A stretch of DNA of 30,199 bases from CAZVWJ01 sp964631325 (GCA_964631325.1 CAZVWJ010000030.1:1-30199), one strand, 5' to 3'. Positions 17,275 through 24,849 are shown, counted from the stretch's first letter. Notes: a model not told the origin generated them from the letters alone. A program made the numbers and translations.

Positions 17275-19245
17275 GTGAAAAACTTATTTTTTCTTCCCAA
17301 ATCATATTTTAACCGCTGCCTGGAATCAGCTGACTGGAGCTGCTGGCTGCTTGCCGTTCTTTCTTTTAGCCTGGGAGCTGGTCTTCCACTTGGTCTGGCT
17401 GAATTTACTTTTTCCTACTCTGTTTTTACAGCACTTTTGTTTTTGCCATTCTGCTTCTGGCTGCTCGGTTCATTTACCGGTAATGAAAGAATTGGTTACA
17501 AACACTTGGTCTGGCTTATTTATACCCTGCTTCTAATCATTTTTTTAATCCTTGCCCCTTTAGGCTGGTTTCCCGGCTTCTACGAGGTCTGGCAACCACT
17601 TTTCTGGGCTCCGTGGGGATTTCTGGCAGTTGGTCTAAGCCTCTGGTTGAGCCAGCGGCTCACCAGGAGGTATTTAAATCACGACCCCGGGGAGTTATTT
17701 TACTTAACCGACACTTTTAAATACCAAGCACTGATCGGCTGTTATTATGCTGGCGGAATAATTCTGCTTACTGCCTGGGTGCCCCTGTGGACTCTCCGCC
17801 GCCTGGATTTAAACTATCATTTTCCGCTTCTTCTGGTCTGGACAATCCTGGCAGCATTGGTGTTTATTCGAATTACATATTTAGCTGCTCGCAATCTGTT
17901 TAAAATTGACCTGCCCACCAGTATCCTGTTCAGTCTGTGGCCCTTTAGTCTGAGTGGCTACTGGCTACTTTATCCAGTGGATGAATATGACGTTCTATTC
18001 CGACATTTGCCAGTATATTTAATCCAAAATATCCTCGGGAGTCCCGAGTATGCTTACCCCCTCGGCGGAGTTATTCTCCTCTTTTTCGGGGGAAGTGATC
18101 TTTTTTACCGCTGGGCTGGCTCCACTCGCAGTCGATTTATCAGGCCCCTGTTGAGTTCTTTGGTTATCGGGGGATTGTGCGTGCTGGGTCTGGCCGTTTT
18201 TACCCTTATATTTGCCACTTTGGTTCTATCCCCCCCAAAACTGTATTCTCCTGATTGGGTTTATGAGGCTCAGCCCACCGCAGAACAGAACTTCAAAGAA
18301 TTAGATCAATTTGCCCGGCGAATCAATCTGGATCCGGAGGCGGCTCGAAGCGAGGATGATTTTGATACCAAGACTTACCTTACTACTGTTAACGATACTC
18401 TACAGGCGGGGAAAAAATTACTGTCCCGTCCACTACTTTTTCCCCGGGACTACTTGAAACACGACACTATTCCCGCGACGTTTAGTCTTATTGACCTCGG
18501 CCGTATTGTTAAGTTGAAATCACTTTACCTTCTCAACCGCGGGAAATACGAGCAAGTCCTGCGGGAGACTAATTTTTTAACTGAAGCCGCTAATAATTTA
18601 ACTGAGTCCCGCACCGTACTTATCGGTCTGCTGGGGACGATAAAAATTAAAAACCTTACGCTGGATATTCAAGAAAATCTGAAGCAAAAAAATCTTTCCC
18701 CAAAACAACGCCGGCAACTACAGACACAGCTGTTGGACGCCGGAGCCTGGCCGATAAGTCCGGGTTTTAGTTGGTTTACCGGGACGATAAGTTTAAAATC
18801 CAAGTGGAACGAAAGTAATTTCATACTTCGACTTTTTGAAAGAAAATATTCACCCCAAGGCCCCCTGAGGGAACTTCGGTATTTGACGCTTAATCTCCTT
18901 GGTTCAAGTGAACAGATACGCAAAAAAATGATTGATCGCTATCACCGGTTGGGATCACTTCTGGACACTCCTTATTACCGGATAGATTGGCAGCACGCCG
19001 GTCCCCCGCGCCGGAAGCATCTACTGGGTTACATTTTGGACTCGCCCTGTCGACCCCTGGCGGGCTACTACGATGGCCAATTTACTCCACAGGGGCTAAA
19101 ACGTTTTTCAAAAACAACCTACTCAGTAATCAGTAGAACCCGGAAACTTCTCCACGCGAACAAGGAAACGGCTAACGCTAAGCTAGCCCCGCTACCCCGA
19201 GCTTTTCACTGGGATCCGATGACCGGAAAATTAATAAATGACTGA
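17275..19245 (+). CDS. Large polytopic membrane protein with a C-terminal soluble domain, unknown function
   Basis: 656 residues. The first about 315 residues contain eight to nine membrane segments (for example about 24-45, 47-66, 78-98, 111-128, 150-172, 183-203, 214-230 and 288-312). The remaining about 340 residues form a soluble, probably extracytoplasmic, helical domain with KSLYLLNRGKYEQVLRETNF and LTESRTVLIGLLGTIKIKNL. It ends in WDPMTGKLIND, a short tail of the DPxTGKP type that occurs in a group of uncharacterised bacterial membrane proteins. I recognise no named family. The GTG start has AAGGAGG seven bases upstream. Transcription probably starts from the promoter in the adjacent repeat. 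Confidence 0.75.
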   Translation: MKNLFFLPKSYFNRCLESADWSCWLLAVLSFSLGAGLPLGLAEFTFSYSVFTALLFLPFCFWLLGSFTGNERIGYKHLVWLIYTLLLIIFLILAPLGWFPGFYEVWQPLFWAPWGFLAVGLSLWLSQRLTRRYLNHDPGELFYLTDTFKYQALIGCYYAGGIILLTAWVPLWTLRRLDLNYHFPLLLVWTILAALVFIRITYLAARNLFKIDLPTSILFSLWPFSLSGYWLLYPVDEYDVLFRHLPVYLIQNILGSPEYAYPLGGVILLFFGGSDLFYRWAGSTRSRFIRPLLSSLVIGGLCVLGLAVFTLIFATLVLSPPKLYSPDWVYEAQPTAEQNFKELDQFARRINLDPEAARSEDDFDTKTYLTTVNDTLQAGKKLLSRPLLFPRDYLKHDTIPATFSLIDLGRIVKLKSLYLLNRGKYEQVLRETNFLTEAANNLTESRTVLIGLLGTIKIKNLTLDIQENLKQKNLSPKQRRQLQTQLLDAGAWPISPGFSWFTGTISLKSKWNESNFILRLFERKYSPQGPLRELRYLTLNLLGSSEQIRKKMIDRYHRLGSLLDTPYYRIDWQHAGPPRRKHLLGYILDSPCRPLAGYYDGQFTPQGLKRFSKTTYSVISRTRKLLHANKETANAKLAPLPRAFHWDPMTGKLIND

Positions 19246-19345
19246 GGAACTTGCTTGACAGAGGCGCCGGTGCCTCTCAAAGCCAGATGTTACAATTTAC
19301 TTTTTCACGCTCAAAGTTCCAGTAAATCAGCAAGGCGATTAAAAA

Positions 19346-19432
19346 ACGAAAAACGTATCGTACGAGGACTACGGTCGGGGATGAGACCGATCGAATCGGC
19401 GAACAATCGTCTCAACAACCGTTGTTTTTCGT
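19346..19432. ncRNA. Possible small structured element (inverted repeat with internal hairpins)
   Basis: ACGAAAAAC (19346-19354) pairs with GTTTTTCGT (19424-19432). Inside are GGTC/GACC and CCGAT/ATCGG hairpins and an ACGA/TCGT pair, giving a multi-branched fold of about 87 nt. There is no neighbouring ORF. It lies between the membrane protein gene and the larger structured RNA; strand unknown. Confidence 0.3.
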
Positions 19433-19626
19433 ATCAGGCGAAAAAAGAGGATGAAATTTGATCAAGGGTGCGAAATTGGAGAAATTCAGATAAATGTAAA
19501 TAATTTCGCTAACTTGCGCGTGAGTTGCGTGTTTGGATTTTCGTGAAATGATTTGTGTTCTTGAGATTGTTGATTGTCACTGGCCGGAACAACTGCAACT
19601 TAAATTTTGGGAAAATTAAGGGAAAG

Positions 19627-19655
19627 AAAAAAAGGGGCGGCTCAATGCCGCCCCT
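19627..19655 (-). terminator. Intrinsic terminator of the structured RNA
   Basis: Minus strand: AGGGGCGGC-attga-GCCGCCCCT (9-bp stem, 5-nt loop) followed directly by TTTTTTTC. Strong rho-independent form. No minus-strand gene precedes it, so it most simply ends the RNA above. Confidence 0.85.
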
Positions 19656-19917
19656 GCTTGTATTGCGAAGAACGCCGGTAGCTATCCGGCAAGGTAGACG
19701 TTGCCATAGCCTTGTCAAGCCACTATTAGTATCGTCCATAAAAACGGACAAGTCAAGATACAAGTATGATTCCGGAGGGTACCGGAGTCGAACCGGGGGC
19801 CTGCTAAGGCCTGGCAAGAGCTTGACAAGGCTCTTTTCGCCCCGACGGCAACGCCTACCCTCCTTCGCTTCTAACGCTGCGTGGAGCTCTAAGTTTTTAT
19901 GAGTCCCGCAAGCTCCT
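19627..19917 (-). ncRNA. Highly structured non-coding RNA candidate (omega/HEARO-like layout, no nuclease gene)
   Basis: Read on the minus strand from about 19917 to 19627, the sequence folds into successive elements. GGAGCT/AGCTCC comes first. A cloverleaf-like 90-nt domain (19863-19774) is closed by GGAGGGTA/TACCCTCC, with arms AAGAGC/GCTCTT, GGCCT/AGGCC and CCGG-TTCGACT-CCGG. A nested GTATC/GATAC plus GTCC/GGAC hairpin follows, then GCTATGGCAA paired with TTGCC-gg-ATAGC, and a terminator hairpin with seven Ts. In addition, 19820-19832 and 19847-19859 can pair with 19693-19721 over 13 bp each (one G-U), allowing an alternative long-range helix. Layout and length recall IscB omega (HEARO) RNAs, but no IscB or TnpB frame is nearby and I cannot run a covariance search. 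It is not a normal tRNA: the anticodon loop has 8 nt and CCA is absent. Confidence 0.6.
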
Positions 19918-20130
19918 GCCTTCGTTAATATAAACTCTAACAGATGAGTTAAAAAAATGAAACATCCAGAAGCTCCTTCCTATAATTCAACACTCAGCTC
20001 CTAAGCCACCCAAAATAACCTGGCCATATTCGGAAGAGGATGAAGCTTTTGCGGGGCGGTGAGTTGGGGGTTTTGAGTGGCTGTGTTCTATGCCATCCAG
20101 AATACTTTAATCCCACCGAATAATCATAAC

Positions 20131-20158
20131 AACTTTCTCACGCATGCGTGAGAAAGTT
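20131..20158. repeat. 28-bp perfect palindrome
   Basis: AACTTTCTCACGCA followed directly by its reverse complement TGCGTGAGAAAGTT, 14-bp arms with no spacer. There is no T-run on either side. It could be a protein-binding site or part of a mobile-element end. A second imperfect pair, GCCACCCAAAA/TTTTGAGTGGC (20005-20015 and 20071-20081), lies just before it. Confidence 0.85.
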
Positions 20159-20182
20159 TGTAGCCCCCAACATCTCGCTCGT

Positions 20183-20504
20183 ATACGAAATCTCCTTGAG
20201 GGTAAAGTTGTTCAACAACTCAACCGGCAGATTCTTTAAATTGTGGCTGTGAACCTTCGATGCTTGGTTGGATATGTAGATAACTTTTTTGGTGACTATG
20301 CTCAGTTGATTGAGCTGTATGCTCGAAATCCTTTAAACTCACTGCGTTCGGACAGAAACATTTCGAGCTCTCTTCTGGGAAAACCTTCTTCTTTAATTCA
20401 CCAGATTCCTTTTCGCTTTGTTCTTTCGCTCCCTGTCCGATGATTTCCTCTCGTCTCTGTCAGGCCCAGCTCCACCAGGAAACCAGACGGGATAAAATCA
20501 CACC
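20183..20504. repeat. Direct repeat copy A (about 0.32 kb)
   Basis: Begins ATACGAAATCTCC, contains GTTGTTCAACAAC (a small palindrome), GTGGCTGTGAACCTTCGATG, AATCCTTTAAACTCACTGCG and TCTGTCAGGCC, and ends near CAGACGGGATAAAATCACACC. Copy B at 22105-22409 matches it over its whole length with substitutions and small gaps. Short frames inside both copies (NLRCLV..., ARNPLNSLRSD) are similar but their C-terminal halves diverge, so it reads as a repeat rather than a gene. Confidence 0.85.
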
Positions 20505-20663
20505 GCACGACCTGTGCGCCTCTCGGGCAATGGAGCGGTCCATAGCCTGATTTTCTTTTTACAGCTCTGAATCGAATATGGTTTAATACAGTTGGCAGTG
20601 AGATTATGAAAAATTGAAGAAGTGAAGAGGCAGTTGCAACCAACCTCCAGGGCTTATTGTGTT

Positions 20664-20693
20664 TTGGATTTTTTGTTTTGGATAGCTTATACT
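20664..20693 (+). promoter_or_regulatory. Probable promoter of the antitoxin gene
   Basis: TTGGAT (20664-20669), 18-bp spacer, TATACT (20688-20693), in an AT-rich stretch 38 bp before the antitoxin ATG. The -35 is a modest match. Confidence 0.4.
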
Positions 20694-20730
20694 ATTTATG
20701 ATGATTGATTAAGTTTCAGGAGGCAGTTTT

Positions 20731-20925
20731 ATGGTCACTGGAAACGTTAAAGAGCAGATGCAGGAGCTGATAGATGACTTACCGGATGAAGCATCCTGGG
20801 AAGACTTGATGGAGCGTATCTACGTGCGCCAGTCGATTGAAAAAGGTTTAAAAGACAGTCGAGAAGATGAAACTGTTGACTTAGCGGAAGTTCGGGAAAA
20901 ATTTAACCTCAAAAATTATAGGTAA
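20731..20925 (+). CDS. Antitoxin of a ParE/RelE-type module
   Basis: 64 residues: LIDDLPDEASWEDLMERIYV then RQSIEKGLKDSREDETVDLAEV. This matches the small all-helical antitoxins that sit before ParE-type toxins (pattern E.I..LPDDASWDDL...IYVRQ.IE.GL.D...G....EEV). It should wrap and neutralise the toxin and repress the operon. AGGAGG lies 8 bases before the ATG, and a plausible promoter is further upstream. The toxin gene that should follow is broken, so this antitoxin may be an orphan. Confidence 0.75.
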   Translation: MVTGNVKEQMQELIDDLPDEASWEDLMERIYVRQSIEKGLKDSREDETVDLAEVREKFNLKNYR

Positions 20926-21144
20926 CCTGGACCAATCACGCCTTACAACAACTCTCTGAAATTTATGAGTACATAGAAACTGATTCTTCGTATTATGCTC
21001 TCCAGACGATAGACCGTCTTACAAATCGTTCTAAACAGATCGGAGAGTTCCCACGCTCCGGACGTGTTGTCCCGGAATATGACCACCCTGATGTACGTGA
21101 AGGCTGGATTCAACTCGTAAGTGCAACAGTTAATTGATTTTCCG
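20922..21144 (+). pseudogene. Broken ParE-family toxin
   Basis: Just after, and overlapping, the antitoxin stop, a frame reads VTWTNHALQQLSEIYEYIET, then LQTIDRLTNRSKQIGEFPRS, GRVVPEY and VREGWIQLVSATVN-stop. This is the N-terminal two thirds of a ParE/RelE toxin. There is no ATG, GTG or TTG in frame before VTW; the preceding codon is TAG. The missing C-terminal strand continues in another frame (LIFRIEWG) from about 21121, and then the next gene begins. So both the start and the reading frame are damaged, and the C-terminus that normally ends such toxins is absent. A frameshift caused by a sequencing error cannot be excluded, but two lesions make decay more likely. Confidence 0.75.
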
Positions 21145-21162
21145 TATTGAATGGGGATGATT

Positions 21163-22104
21163 ATGAAAAAGTTTCTTGATAATAAAACAGCAATCATAAG
21201 TGCTATGTTATTAATTGTTGGGATCTTGTTTACGGTGGGGTGCGTGTCAAATCAAACCAGGACTAAGACGGAAGAAGATAAATTGGCACAAATAGCTGTC
21301 ACTGAAAGAATAAAGCAACTTTCAGGGAAAGAGAAAAACAAGGAATTAATTTCTGGTTATAAGGATATATTGTCAAAATTGAAGAACGCAGATAGCGATA
21401 ATTGGAAGAAGCGGTTAGCTGGTTATGAAGAATTAATGGTTCTAAATGCTATAGCGGAAAATTCACTTTCAAAAGAAAAGCAAAAAGAAAACCCGAATCC
21501 AGAACGAATAAGGAATTTAGAAGTTAAAAAAGAAACAACACTACATTTGTTAAAAATCAAAGAGACTCGAATAAACTTAGCTAACCTGGGGATTACTTTT
21601 GAAACTGAAGGCTATGGGGATTTACTTAAAAAAGCTCGATCAAAACGGCAGAAATTATTAAAACAATTAATGGAGGTATATCCAGATCCCAAATTGTTTA
21701 ATATAGTTTATTCCAAGGTATTAAAGGAGCCGGTTTCCGGTGGTTTTGGATCCGAAGGTGTAGGGCTTGAATCTACTTATCAGTCAATTGCAGAGGAAAA
21801 AGGTATCAGCGAAGATAAGGTTCAAAAAAACGCTTCAAAGGCTTTGGAAATTATGACAAGTAATGGCGTCAAACAATTAACCAACACTGAACAATCATTG
21901 ATGGCTTGGGTGTTAGGAGGGGGAGGCGAGGATGCCCTCGCACTCATAAAAGTTGCAGAAGATCAGGATATTATTCCAAAATATGTGAACCAGAAAATTG
22001 ATGAAGAAGCATTGGTAAAAACATCTAAGAAATTGACACATGTACAGACAATAATTAAAGAGGTAAAAGCAGTTGCTGAATTACAGGGAAAGCAAGTTCC
22101 ATAA
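21163..22104 (+). CDS. Possible lipoprotein, helical, unknown function
   Basis: 313 residues from the preferred ATG at 21163 (MKKFLDNKTAIIS), which has GGGG upstream; an ATG at 21151 would add four residues. Residues 1-26 look like a signal peptide ending in LFTVGC, an imperfect lipobox because threonine rather than L/V/I is at -3. The rest is charged, helical and lysine/glutamate-rich with no cysteine, and includes GISEDKVQKNASKALEIM and TNTEQSLMAWVLGGGGEDAL. No family recognised. Codon use is clearly more AT-rich than in the core genes. It sits between two direct repeats; copy B starts at the base after its stop, suggesting acquisition as part of a cassette. Confidence 0.65.
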   Translation: MKKFLDNKTAIISAMLLIVGILFTVGCVSNQTRTKTEEDKLAQIAVTERIKQLSGKEKNKELISGYKDILSKLKNADSDNWKKRLAGYEELMVLNAIAENSLSKEKQKENPNPERIRNLEVKKETTLHLLKIKETRINLANLGITFETEGYGDLLKKARSKRQKLLKQLMEVYPDPKLFNIVYSKVLKEPVSGGFGSEGVGLESTYQSIAEEKGISEDKVQKNASKALEIMTSNGVKQLTNTEQSLMAWVLGGGGEDALALIKVAEDQDIIPKYVNQKIDEEALVKTSKKLTHVQTIIKEVKAVAELQGKQVP

Positions 22105-22409
22105 ATACGAAATCTCCACGAGGGTAAAGTTGTTCAACAACTCAATCGGCAGAATTTTCAATTGTGGCTGTGAACCTTCGATGCTTGGTTTGGCTAGGTA
22201 GACAACTTTATGATGACTATAACCAGTGGATTGAGACGCGAGCTAGAAATCCTTTAAACTCACTGCGTTCGGACAAAATTATTCCGGGCTCTTACCCCAA
22301 GAAAACATTCCGCTTTAATTCACAGTTTTTGGACCTTTGCCCGATAATTTTCACGCGCCTCTGTCAGGCCTCGCTCCACCAGGAAACCAGACGGGCCAGA
22401 ATCACACCC
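22105..22409. repeat. Direct repeat copy B (about 0.3 kb)
   Basis: Same orientation and order of blocks as copy A (20183-20504): ATACGAAATCTCC, AAAGTTGTTCAACAACTCAA, GTGGCTGTGAACCTTCGATG, AATCCTTTAAACTCACTGCG, CTCTGTCAGGCC and AGGAAACCAGACGGG. The two copies bracket the antitoxin, the toxin remnant and the lipoprotein gene. Confidence 0.85.
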
Positions 22410-22419
22410 TGAATTAACG

Positions 22420-22475
22420 GGTGGTGATAATTTTTGTCGGAAAGTGGTGATTTTTAGTGCCGCTTGATAATTTCG
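22420..22475. mobile_element. Possible relic of an IS21-type end
   Basis: TGGTGATAATTTTTGTCGGA then AAG and TGGTGATTTTTAGTGCCGC. Repeated TGGTGA-TTTTT-CGGAA blocks look like the multiple transposase-binding repeats at IS21-family ends. There is no istA/istB gene in the window. Weak, pattern-based call. Confidence 0.25.
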
Positions 22476-22569
22476 GACTTACTACTGCTTATTGATTGTG
22501 ATCATTATTTAGATTGTTGTGAAAAATAGAAAATATGAGGAAATTTGTGGACTAAGGGGAATATTGATG

Positions 22570-22597
22570 TTGTTTTCCGTTTAGTCCATTATATAAT
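22570..22597 (+). promoter_or_regulatory. Probable promoter of the protease operon
   Basis: TTGTTT (22570-22575), 16-bp spacer, TATAAT (22592-22597), about 125 bp before the protease start. Rest of this gap: no gene seen. Confidence 0.45.
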
Positions 22598-22722
22598 ACT
22601 TCAGAGTACTCGATTGCGCTGGTGGTTAAAAAAAACATCAGTTTCTGAAGTCGGTTAGAAAGAAGTTTGTTGGATGGTACCAAATATTAAAGTTTTTTTG
22701 TATCAGGTAATTCAAGGTATAG

Positions 22723-23964
22723 GTGATTTATTTGAGTTTGATGAACGAGTATATTAATAAACGGCTCGATTTGCAGGAACTCAGAGAGGAACTTAATCAT
22801 CTTATTAAAGCCTACAATCAAAAATGTGATTCGTATTTATTGATATATTCTTCTGCTATTTCAAAACCTCGAATACCAAAAATTTCAATGGATATGCAGG
22901 ACTATCATGTTATTCATGATCTTTTGCGTGACAATAAGGGGGATCAATTAGACGTTTATCTTGAGACGCCCGGAGGACAAGGTGAAGCCGCTGAAGAGAT
23001 CGGGCGATTTATAACAGAAAAGTTTGAGAGTGTTTCTTTTGTAATATCGGGGGAAGCAAAAAGTGCTGGAACTATTTTAGCACTTTCTGGTAATAAAATT
23101 TTGATGACTAAAAGTGGGAGTTTGGGTCCAATTGATGCTCAAGTAACAGTAGGAAGAAGTACTGTTTCTGCTTATGATTATATTGAATGGGTTGATAAAA
23201 TTCGGGAAGAAGCTGAAGAGGAGGGAGAGTTGAATCCATTCGACGCTCAGATGGTGGCACAAATTAGCCCCGGAGAATTAGAATCAGTCAATTATGCGCT
23301 GGAATTTGCCAAAGAACTTGTGAGAGAATGGCTTCCGCGAAATAAATTTAGGGATTGGGATGTTACAGATGACAGAGGGTTAGAAGTTACAGAAGAGATG
23401 AAAGAAGAGCGGGCAGAAGAGATAGCAGAAAGTTTAACTGATCACGAAAAATGGCTTAGTCATGGTCGTTCATTAAAAATTTCAGATTTAGAAGAGATTG
23501 GGCTACAAATAGGTAGGATTGATGAAGATCAAGAATTGGCTGAAATTGTTTATAGAATTCAAACAGTTATCAGGCTAATCTTTCATTCTAGTTCAACATA
23601 TAAGATTTTTGCCACGGAAGATAATTATATTGGTCAGCAAGCCGTGAGAGAGTCCAGCGAAAGTCCTACGCCGGGCAGCCAAAATGGGGGGGATGGTGAG
23701 GAGGCGGGACCGGATGGGGCTCAAATTACTATTGAATGTGATAATTGTGGTCGTGAACATAAGATTTTTGCAAAATTCAAGGAAGACGTTGAAATAAACG
23801 ATAATTTAAAAGAAGAAGGTTTCATCCCTTATCCGGAAAGTGATAAAATAATCTGTGAATGTGGGTATGAGTTGGATTTGAGAGGCGTAAAGAATGAAAT
23901 TGAAGCACGTAGTGGTCTGAAAGTTATCCCTGAATCTGAGGAGGATTGTAGTGATGGAGAATAA
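22723..23964 (+). CDS. Clp-fold serine protease of the SDH/SppA-like family with C-terminal zinc ribbon
   Basis: 413 residues from a GTG; an ATG at residue 7 (22741) is an alternative and neither has a strong ribosome site. Residues about 70-290 carry the Clp/SppA-like fold: LDVYLETPGGQGEAAEEIGR, then SFVISGEAKSAGTILALSGN with the probable nucleophile S114, then SLGPIDAQ and WLSHGRSL (H249), as in 'SDH family Clp fold serine proteinases'. A linker (about 305-335) leads to a zinc-ribbon-like domain, C339-X2-C342 and C378-X-C380. No signal peptide or membrane segment, so it is probably cytoplasmic. The gene is AT-rich compared with core genes and overlaps the next small gene. It may act in stress response or defence; this is inference. 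Confidence 0.7.
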   Translation: MIYLSLMNEYINKRLDLQELREELNHLIKAYNQKCDSYLLIYSSAISKPRIPKISMDMQDYHVIHDLLRDNKGDQLDVYLETPGGQGEAAEEIGRFITEKFESVSFVISGEAKSAGTILALSGNKILMTKSGSLGPIDAQVTVGRSTVSAYDYIEWVDKIREEAEEEGELNPFDAQMVAQISPGELESVNYALEFAKELVREWLPRNKFRDWDVTDDRGLEVTEEMKEERAEEIAESLTDHEKWLSHGRSLKISDLEEIGLQIGRIDEDQELAEIVYRIQTVIRLIFHSSSTYKIFATEDNYIGQQAVRESSESPTPGSQNGGDGEEAGPDGAQITIECDNCGREHKIFAKFKEDVEINDNLKEEGFIPYPESDKIICECGYELDLRGVKNEIEARSGLKVIPESEEDCSDGE

Positions 23965-24136
23965 AGAGCAGCTGGAAAAGAAAGGAAAAGGGAATACTTT
24001 GTTAAAGTTTGTTAAAAAGACCAAAGAGGGAGAATACGCCGAAATAGATGAAGATTCTATAAATGTAAGTCGAGCGAAGCAGAGAACCATAGTTTCTAAT
24101 AATCAGGATGATTTTTATTATTATGGTGTTAGTTGA
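23954..24136 (+). CDS. Small protein coupled to the SDH-type protease
   Basis: 60 residues from the ATG (a GTG one codon upstream is possible). It starts inside the last codons of the protease gene, with GAGG shortly before, so translation is probably coupled. Highly charged: a lysine-rich N-terminus (KEQLEKKGKGNTLLKFVKKT) and an acidic middle, ending NQDDFYYYGVS. No known domain. It could be a substrate, inhibitor or activator of the protease. The aromatic YYYGVS tail is suggestive of a processing or recognition tag, but nothing in the sequence proves it. Confidence 0.5.
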   Translation: MENKEQLEKKGKGNTLLKFVKKTKEGEYAEIDEDSINVSRAKQRTIVSNNQDDFYYYGVS

Positions 24137-24336
24137 AAAAATTTTTCTTCAAAAGTTTAAAATTTATTCAATTTCTTTTCAGGCTTACTTACCTTTAAGC
24201 TTATAGTTTATTGCTTGGTAATTTACTTTCGTAATATTTTTTAAAAAGTAAATTTTACAGTACGCTTTCCAACCTTTTGCCTTTCTGAAATTCTCACAGT
24301 TAGTAATGTATATAGTATTATCCTTCAGGATGCTAT

Positions 24337-24533
24337 AATGCAGTGTAACGTGTCACGCTAATCCCGTGAAATCTTTCGAATTAAAGCCGGGAAAGAACAG
24401 TGTGTCTATTAAACCATAAGTAACGTCAAATCAGGCAAAAAACAATTCATCAAAGGTGTGCTAAAGGGGGTATTAGTACGGCTTTAAAATGACACGTTTC
24501 CCGGAAATAATTCGACACGTTACAATTGCAGTC
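24337..24533. mobile_element. Possible small inverted-repeat element (MITE-like)
   Basis: TGTAACGTGTC (24344-24354) and its perfect reverse complement GACACGTTACA (24514-24524) bound about 180 bp without an ORF. Flanks extend the similarity (TGCAG outside the left arm, TGCAAT outside the right arm when reverse-complemented), and a third AACGTGTCA lies at 24490-24498 on the minus strand. No target-site duplication is obvious. The surrounding 24137-24750 shows no gene. Confidence 0.4.
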
Positions 24534-24849
24534 ACTGGAGAAATTCTTGCAATTTAATTTTTTAAACGTAGCTACATCTACAAATCATCGAGCCTCACCG
24601 AGCCTCGGAGGTTGAAAGTTTTAAAGAATAACGGATGATAATACGATATACACTAGAGGGTGCAATAGTTTGATAACTCTCGGTAATGCGCTCGAAGTGC
24701 GATAAAATTTAATCTCAAATAGTCCGGTTCAGGCTAAAATACCTACCTCTATTACATCTAAACATAGCTCATAAAATTAGTTTAAACATAAAATTTCTTT
24801 CCGAGCCTCCAGAATATCGTAATTTTTTGCTCCCTCACCCTCCTCAAAA

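Noticed and set aside
19255..19260. TTGACA after the 656-residue membrane protein gene as a promoter
   Set aside because: No -10 sequence at acceptable spacing; the following GAGGC/GCCTC hairpin explains the region better.
19370..19406. Hammerhead ribozyme-like core (GATGA, hairpin, CGAA)
   Set aside because: The conserved CU before GAUGA is replaced by GG, and no cleavage-site helix with GUH is in place.
19774..19863. Possible tRNA gene (90 nt, closed by GGAGGGT/ACCCTCC, with a TTCGACT T-loop)
   Set aside because: The anticodon arm has an 8-nt loop, the D-arm lacks the GG dinucleotide and is mostly G-U paired, the outer T-stem pair mismatches and no CCA follows. It is better explained as one domain of the larger structured RNA.
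19555..19902. 115-residue plus-strand ORF
   Set aside because: It runs antisense through the structured RNA and its terminator; the peptide is basic and low-quality with no motif.
20243..20443. 66-residue ORF in repeat copy A (and the 82-residue counterpart in copy B)
   Set aside because: Only the first 40 or so residues are alike, the remaining parts differ through frame changes and there is no ribosome site. It reads as non-coding repeat.
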